Shown one piece after another: positions 59,707 through 64,000 of a DNA stretch of 64,000 nt. Under the pieces are notes generated by a model that searched no databases, had not been told where the DNA came from, and saw only the letters and a program-made list of their open reading frames with translations. The stretch lies in assembly GCA_029782225.1 (NCBI GenBank), contig JAKOVF010000187.1:97780-161779 (forward strand), in the 5' to 3' direction. Every line of letters begins with the position of its first letter. The first letter of the stretch is position 1. The translations under genes and the position numbers were made by a program. This stretch comes from Chloroflexota bacterium. Its GTDB lineage: Bacteria > Chloroflexota > Anaerolineae > Anaerolineales > Villigracilaceae.

Positions 59707-61945
59707 TCTGGATGCGCGTCCCAGCCCTGGGGTATGAATTGACAGCCATATTCGCGCCGATCAACATGGCGCGCTCCACCATGCCCGCCAGCCCAAAGTG
59801 CTTGCTTGCCAGCAGGTTATCCAGGTCAAACCGTCCGTCGGCTTCGAAGCCGATGCCATTGTCCTCGATCAAAAGCCAGGCGTTTCCCGGTGCCAGCTTT
59901 GCCAGGATGTTGATCTGGCTGGCATGTCCATGGCGCATGGAGTTTTCACAGGCCTGCTGCATGATGCGGAAGATGTGCCGTTCGATGTTCTCCGGATAAC
60001 GGGCATCTTCCTTGATCTGCACATTCGCGATCACCTTCACCGTATCCTTGCTGCGTTCCATCAGGTTATCGGCCAGCTCCTCGATGGCAAACTGCAACCC
60101 ATAACTTAACATGGGTGGGCGCAGGTCTGTCACGATCTCGCGCAGTCGGCTGGTGACTTCATCATACGCCTTCTGGAATTTTGGTGAGACATGCGCCTCG
60201 TCAACGTTCAAGCGCAGGATGGCAAGTTGATTGAGGACAGTATCATGCAGGTCCAGGGCAAGCTGATGGCGACTCTTCTCGGTCCGTTCGATATCCTGCT
60301 CATACATCTTGCGCAAACGCTCCGCCTGCAAAATGTTGCTCAAGGCAATCACTGTCTGGTCAGCCAGGGATTGCAGGATCGGCACTTCCGCGCGTGGATA
60401 CAAGTCGTCGGGATCGCGCCGGCCCAGCAACCAGACGCCAATCAGATCCGAATTCAATTGTAGAGGCAGGATTACCTGGATCCAGTCGAGGGCCTGACCC
60501 TCCTCCCATAACGGAAGCACATTGTGAGTCCGAAACGAGGCAATCAATTCAGTCAGTTTCTCTTCCTGGACCTGTTCATCGGTCACGTTTTTTGAGAGGA
60601 CAACCTTGGCGGTCGAATTCGTGATCCGCACAAAGGCATACTGCCTTATCAGCAGGCTTGGAAAGACCTCCTCCTCAAGCAATTTCAGCAAAGCCGCTAA
60701 TGTGGCGCTGGTGGTGATGCGGGCGGAGTAGACTTCCGGCAGATCTTTGTAAGACAGCGTGATTCCGAGAATCCTCTTTTCAACGAATGTTTGAAAGGCA
60801 GGGAACACGAGGATGGTGAACCAGGCAATTAGGAGGGCGACGGCGATAAAAACCAGGATTGTCATTTCTGGCGAAAGGTCTAAAGGGCCGACTACCCCTA
60901 CGATCGTCAAAAGTGCGGTTGCAAGCAGGACCAGGAAGGCATAGATTGACATCGTTCGATTGGAACGGATTTCCAGCCCTCCGAGGTGGTCACGATACAC
61001 GGCGTAAAAATATGTCGCGGGCATGATCGGCAATACCATCAGGGATACAGGTGCTGCTTCGGGGACGCGTCCGCTGGTCCCCAGAATGCCCACAATGATG
61101 GTCGGTATGACAGCGAATGCAGCTCCGATAAGCACTATTCTGATTGCGCCCCGCTGAGCTGGCCTGCGGAAAAAGTGAATAAACAGAAGGATCACGCTCC
61201 CGCTCAAAGCCAGAAGGACTGCCAGAAAGTATACAGGTCCTGGCAGGAGCAGAAAAACTTCCGCGATTGCGAGAACAATGCTTATCGTGTAGAAGACAGT
61301 CCATGCCCATCTGGGTGTGTCGCGCAGAGGAGCCGGAAAAACCCAGTGAAACTGGATGTATACCGGCAGAATTAGCCAGGCGGATGCATGAAATAGAGCA
61401 GAACTTCTCCAGGCATGACTGGAGGATAGACTGCCAAAGATAATGAACAGCGCTGTAAGATGGTTGGCAGCGATCAACAATCGCCGGCGCAGGTCTTTGG
61501 GGCGCATGGCAATTTGTGTGATTGTCCCAAAGATCCAGAAAATGTAGGCCAGCCACCAGATATTTACAAAGCGCGCGACAAACTCATCCTTGGTGAAGCC
61601 AGGATAAATCCAGGGAACACTGATACCCTTTCCATCCCGCTGAACATCGATCGTGATTACATCTCCCGGCCGAACTCCATGAAAGAAACTGACAGTCCTG
61701 TTTTCACGGTATTCCCTCAGTGTGATTGAACCCACTTTTTCAATAACATCGCCGACTTTTAACTCGCTGGAAGCAGCCTCATCTCCATAGATCTCCAAAA
61801 TTTTGCCGTTGGAGGGGTTGAAGTAAAAACCCGGATAAGGAGTTGCGAAAAGGATGCCATAAGTAAACCCCAATAAGCAGGTAAACACCACAAACGAAAC
61901 CAGTACGTCAGCTGCATAACTATTTCTGGAGCGAAGTGTGTTCAC
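59642..61945 (-). CDS. NarL-type sensor histidine kinase with PDZ and GAF regions
   Basis: The ~767-residue kinase has an N-terminal helix, a PDZ-like extracytoplasmic loop (GDEAASSELKVGDVIEKVGS), about seven further helices, a GAF-like region (~400-530), the HisKA_3 box LALDLHDTVLNQLAILRLN and an ATPase with QQACENSMRHGHAS and LLIEDNGIGFE. The GTG at 61945 is chosen because a good promoter (61992-62020) overlaps the longer reading frame upstream. It pairs with the response regulator upstream. Confidence 0.85.
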   Translation of the reverse strand: MNTLRSRNSYAADVLVSFVVFTCLLGFTYGILFATPYPGFYFNPSNGKILEIYGDEAASSELKVGDVIEKVGSITLREYRENRTVSFFHGVRPGDVITIDVQRDGKGISVPWIYPGFTKDEFVARFVNIWWLAYIFWIFGTITQIAMRPKDLRRRLLIAANHLTALFIIFGSLSSSHAWRSSALFHASAWLILPVYIQFHWVFPAPLRDTPRWAWTVFYTISIVLAIAEVFLLLPGPVYFLAVLLALSGSVILLFIHFFRRPAQRGAIRIVLIGAAFAVIPTIIVGILGTSGRVPEAAPVSLMVLPIMPATYFYAVYRDHLGGLEIRSNRTMSIYAFLVLLATALLTIVGVVGPLDLSPEMTILVFIAVALLIAWFTILVFPAFQTFVEKRILGITLSYKDLPEVYSARITTSATLAALLKLLEEEVFPSLLIRQYAFVRITNSTAKVVLSKNVTDEQVQEEKLTELIASFRTHNVLPLWEEGQALDWIQVILPLQLNSDLIGVWLLGRRDPDDLYPRAEVPILQSLADQTVIALSNILQAERLRKMYEQDIERTEKSRHQLALDLHDTVLNQLAILRLNVDEAHVSPKFQKAYDEVTSRLREIVTDLRPPMLSYGLQFAIEELADNLMERSKDTVKVIANVQIKEDARYPENIERHIFRIMQQACENSMRHGHASQINILAKLAPGNAWLLIEDNGIGFEADGRFDLDNLLASKHFGLAGMVERAMLIGANMAVNSYPRAGTRIQISWSDDHSEQADSVNDNSAEQ

Positions 61946-61991
61946 GGCAACTCTTGATTTGCTGGCAGGATATTGGAAAGGAGGCGATTGG

Positions 61992-62020
61992 ATTATAGCG
62001 TAGAGAAAAGCCTGTTTCAA
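61992..62020 (-). promoter_or_regulatory. promoter of the histidine kinase gene
   Basis: Reverse-strand TTGAAA (62015-62020) and TATAAT (61992-61997) are separated by 17 nt. The kinase thus has its own promoter behind the response-regulator terminator. Confidence 0.75.
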
Positions 62021-62052
62021 TGCCCGCTTATCCCGCTCAAAATCATTGAATC

Positions 62053-62082
62053 AAAAGGACCCGTCCATGGCGAAACGGGTCC
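62053..62082 (-). terminator. rho-independent terminator of the response regulator gene
   Basis: GGACCCGT (62057-62064) pairs with ACGGGTCC (62075-62082); the reverse strand then reads TTTTGATT. Confidence 0.8.
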
Positions 62083-62141
62083 TCATTTTAATTGGGCGGT
62101 CTTGCTCGATGACCCTATCTGAGAAGCAAAATAAATCTCGA

Positions 62142-62834
62142 TTACCTTCCAGGAGCGGGGATCGTGGGCGCCTCAGAGGAGATCAATCCCAGTTGACGCG
62201 CTCTTGCAATCGCCGCAGTACGGTTATGCACGTCAAGCTTGATATAGGCACCCGAGAGCAGATTGCGCACGGTGGAATTGCTGACAGACATCTTCTGAGC
62301 CAGCTCGGCGGTCGAGCTATCCGGGTAGGCTGCACTCAATGAAAGTGCCTCCAGCTGACGGCCGCTCAGAAGCTCCATTTCCGTAGACAGGCGCCTGACG
62401 TAAAGCTGGTGTGCTTTTTGGCTGAAATAGATTCCCCCGCCAGCTACCGATAGGATCACGTTCCCCAGGTCTCGGGCCGAAGTCTGGTCATCTTTCAATA
62501 TGTATCCACTGGCCCCGGCTTCCATCACGGCGCGGATCAGGCCGCGCTCCGCATACATACTGATGATGAGAATGTTGAGCCCCGGATGGGTTTGAAGCAG
62601 TTTGGGAATGACGTGCAGGATCGGGTATGGGTTCGGGTTGTCAGGTGCAGTGGGAACATTTACATCCAGGAGCAGAACGTCTGTCGGATGTTCCGCTAAA
62701 GTCTTTTCCAGTTCCCCGCCGAAGCCAATGGCTGCCACAACCTCCACTTGAGGAAAGCTGGTTAACCGGTAAATATACCCGTCAACAATATTTTGATGGT
62801 CATCCAGTATGGTTACTTTGATTTTCTCTTGCAT
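62142..62834 (-). CDS. NarL/FixJ-type response regulator
   Basis: The 230-residue regulator has a receiver domain (VTILDDHQNIVDGY, phospho-acceptor in VLLLDVNVP, KDDQTSARDL with the conserved lysine) and a LuxR-type HTH (SSTAELAQKMSVSNSTVRNLL). It is partnered with the kinase encoded downstream. The ATG at 62834 lies 10 nt after GGAGGG; an ATG three codons upstream is too close to it. TTGAAC-N16-TACCCT at 62862-62889 is a candidate promoter. Confidence 0.92.
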   Translation of the reverse strand: MQEKIKVTILDDHQNIVDGYIYRLTSFPQVEVVAAIGFGGELEKTLAEHPTDVLLLDVNVPTAPDNPNPYPILHVIPKLLQTHPGLNILIISMYAERGLIRAVMEAGASGYILKDDQTSARDLGNVILSVAGGGIYFSQKAHQLYVRRLSTEMELLSGRQLEALSLSAAYPDSSTAELAQKMSVSNSTVRNLLSGAYIKLDVHNRTAAIARARQLGLISSEAPTIPAPGR

Positions 62835-62939
62835 GGCGCGCATGCCCTCCAACTAGATTTAGGGTATCAAAAATTTGCATCCAGTTCAAGCATCTGCGGC
62901 AAATCAGTACAAATGCCTATGCTCCAGTTTTTTTGCCTA

Positions 62940-62968
62940 TTGAACAACAGTACCCAGGTATATACAAT
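62940..62968 (+). promoter_or_regulatory. promoter of a candidate small RNA
   Basis: TTGAAC (62940-62945) and TACAAT (62963-62968) are separated by 17 nt, in a gene-free region. Transcription would start near 62975. Confidence 0.6.
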
Positions 62969-62974
62969 GAGTTC

Positions 62975-63086
62975 ATAGTACTATGTTGATTATTCTCATG
63001 GCATAGTAGCGGGGACGGTCGTGACAGGGGGAGCAAGGGGGATGGGGTAGCAAAGAATGCCAGTTTACAACTGGCGTTCTTTTTTA
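62975..63086 (+). ncRNA. candidate ~110-nt small RNA
   Basis: Between a good promoter and a strong rho-independent terminator (12-bp stem at 63054-63080 with loop TAC, then six Ts) lies a G-rich sequence without a reading frame longer than a few codons. It resembles no RNA family I know. The terminator has no upstream gene on this strand, so a short independent transcript is the simplest explanation. Confidence 0.5.
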
Positions 63087-63140
63087 TCGCGAAGACAAAA
63101 AATCGCTTACAAAACGCAAATAGAAGCGAAACTACCCCTA

Positions 63141-63149
63141 TGCTATAAT
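63141..63149 (+). promoter_or_regulatory. extended -10 promoter of secA
   Basis: TGCTATAAT is an extended -10 element with a perfect TATAAT at 63144-63149. The -35 is weak. The transcript would include the hairpin at 63200-63250 in its leader. Confidence 0.6.
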
Positions 63150-63199
63150 CCTTTCTTCTAACTAAAGGATGGTTCTTTAGGAATTTTCGTGATAGATAA

Positions 63200-63250
63200 C
63201 CGAATTTTGGGGTGTGGGCGTGCGTAGCACGCCCACACCCCAAAATTCGG
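63200..63250. repeat. perfect 24-bp inverted repeat in the secA leader
   Basis: Arms 63200-63223 and 63227-63250 are perfectly complementary with a 3-nt loop GTA. Each arm begins or ends with CCGAATTTTGGGG and contains GTGTGGGCGTGC. No T-run follows. It lies 40 nt before the secA start, inside the predicted 5' leader, and may be a dispersed repeat or a regulatory hairpin. Confidence 0.85.
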
Positions 63251-63289
63251 CCTCCTTCACCGCAAAGTCCGGAGAGCCTAAAGGATTAT

Positions 63290-64000
63290 ATGCTCAAGAA
63301 TTTTGTCAAACTTTTTGGTGGCGACCCCACGAAGAAAACAGTCGAGAAGCTCGGCGAATTAGCAGTACAGATCAATGACCTCGAACCGCAGTTCGAGGCT
63401 TTGTCCGATGAAGCGCTGCGTGCGAAAACGGACGAGTTCCGAGCACGTTTAACGGAACTGGTAGGGAATTTGGAAGGGCTGAATGAGGCAGACCAGTTCA
63501 AAATCCAGCAGGAAGCCTTGGACGAGATCATGCCGGAGGCGTTCGCGGCCGTCCGCGAAGCGTCCAAGCGGACCATCGGCATGCGCCATTATGATGTCCA
63601 GTTGATCGGCGGGGCGGTGATGCACAGGGGTGCGATTGCGGAAATGAAGACAGGTGAAGGCAAGACGCTGGTTGCAACACTTCCGATGTATTTGAATGCG
63701 CTCACTCAGAAAGGCGTGCATCTTGTCACCGTCAATGATTACCTCGCCCGCCGTGACGCGCGCTGGATGGCTCCGATCTTCAATTTCCTCGGGCTTTCGG
63801 TGGGTGTACTCCAAATGGCCGCGGTGACCGAGAACGGCAAGAAGGCATTTATCGTTGATTTCGAGCGCGAGTCGCCGCACGAGGACCAGCGTCATTTGCG
63901 CATGGTGGACCGTGTTGAGGCATACGCGGCAGACATTACCTACGGAACCAACTCCGAGTTTGGTTTTGATTATCTGCGCGACAACATGACGATGCGCCTG
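63290..64000 (+). CDS. secA: preprotein translocase ATPase SecA (3' end outside window)
   Basis: SecA drives protein export through SecYEG. The first 237 codons are visible: [18 protein letters not shown], the DEAD motor start [17 protein letters not shown], Walker [17 protein letters not shown] near residue 115, [13 protein letters not shown] and [24 protein letters not shown] lies 4 nt before the ATG. The gene runs off the window end. Confidence 0.97.
   Translation, partial: MLKNFVKLFGGDPTKKTVEKLGELAVQINDLEPQFEALSDEALRAKTDEFRARLTELVGNLEGLNEADQFKIQQEALDEIMPEAFAAVREASKRTIGMRHYDVQLIGGAVMHRGAIAEMKTGEGKTLVATLPMYLNALTQKGVHLVTVNDYLARRDARWMAPIFNFLGLSVGVLQMAAVTENGKKAFIVDFERESPHEDQRHLRMVDRVEAYAADITYGTNSEFGFDYLRDNMTMRL

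Noticed and set aside
1..64000. CRISPR arrays, insertion sequences or prophage
   Set aside because: No regularly spaced repeats, transposase, integrase or phage structural gene was found on reading both strands.

Overview
The window looks like an origin-proximal stretch of a chromosome from a Chloroflexota bacterium, most likely class Anaerolineae. This is inferred from the gene set (SpoVS, DUF5671 and SdpI membrane proteins, a GntR/slipin operon, an NfeD protease, lamin-tail proteins, PdxST) and from strong GGAGG-type ribosome sites mixed with apparently leaderless genes. No phylogenetic marker was compared, so the assignment is an impression. There is no phage, insertion sequence or CRISPR array, but short palindromic repeats of several families are scattered between genes and, in two cases, inside genes.

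Layout. 1-3.3 kb: succinate dehydrogenase sdhCDAB (sdhC cut by the window edge). 3.4-7.6 kb: small forward genes (PhzF-like isomerase, nucleotidyltransferase, C39-like peptidase, ABM monooxygenase, DUF5655, zinc-ribbon membrane protein). 7.6-11.7 kb: reverse operon with two GT4 glycosyltransferases, a membrane protein and an NTF2-like protein. 11.8-13.9 kb: deoxynucleoside kinase, nucleotidyltransferase and four-helix-bundle protein. 13.93-14.4 kb: a gene-free region with five perfect and four degenerate DnaA boxes, a strong oriC candidate, followed by spoVS. 15-20 kb: lamin-tail surface protein, cupin, a rhodanese lipoprotein with an in-frame UGA in place of an active-loop cysteine (probable selenoprotein), and PepF. 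20-26 kb: membrane proteins, the sliding clamp dnaN and a PEP/pyruvate-binding enzyme.

26-29.4 kb is a reverse GntR-slipin-SdpI-DUF4177-YhfC operon holding one perfect and one near-perfect parS-like site, which fits origin proximity. 29.5-33.9 kb: pdxS/pdxT, a GNAT-like protein, a HAD phosphatase and a fatty-acid desaturase. 34-39.9 kb: a STAND ATPase with helical repeats, MscS, a DHA2 efflux pump, DinB and GNAT proteins. 40-42.9 kb: a PadR-controlled drug-type ABC transporter with a pentapeptide-repeat partner. 43-50.9 kb: lipA, an NfeD protease and a sulfate transporter operon whose ATPase carries two fused universal-stress domains, with a complex leader.

50.9-55.2 kb: an unknown membrane protein and a tight four-gene operon (SDR-type epimerase, two acetyltransferases, a beta-propeller enzyme). 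55.3-55.65 kb: a tRNA-Val locus with one normal gene, one copy with two hairpin-forming inserts facing each other across the acceptor stem, and a 3' fragment. 55.7-64 kb: FAH-family hydrolase, AAC(3)-like acetyltransferase, enoyl-CoA hydratase, RRM protein, a two-component system, a candidate small RNA, and the start of secA behind a perfect 24-bp inverted repeat.

Taken together, origin functions (oriC, parS, dnaN) are interleaved with central metabolism, membrane homeostasis and transport. The points most worth following up are the selenocysteine rhodanese, the oriC/parS pair, the aberrant tRNA-Val and the two orphan promoter-terminator units.
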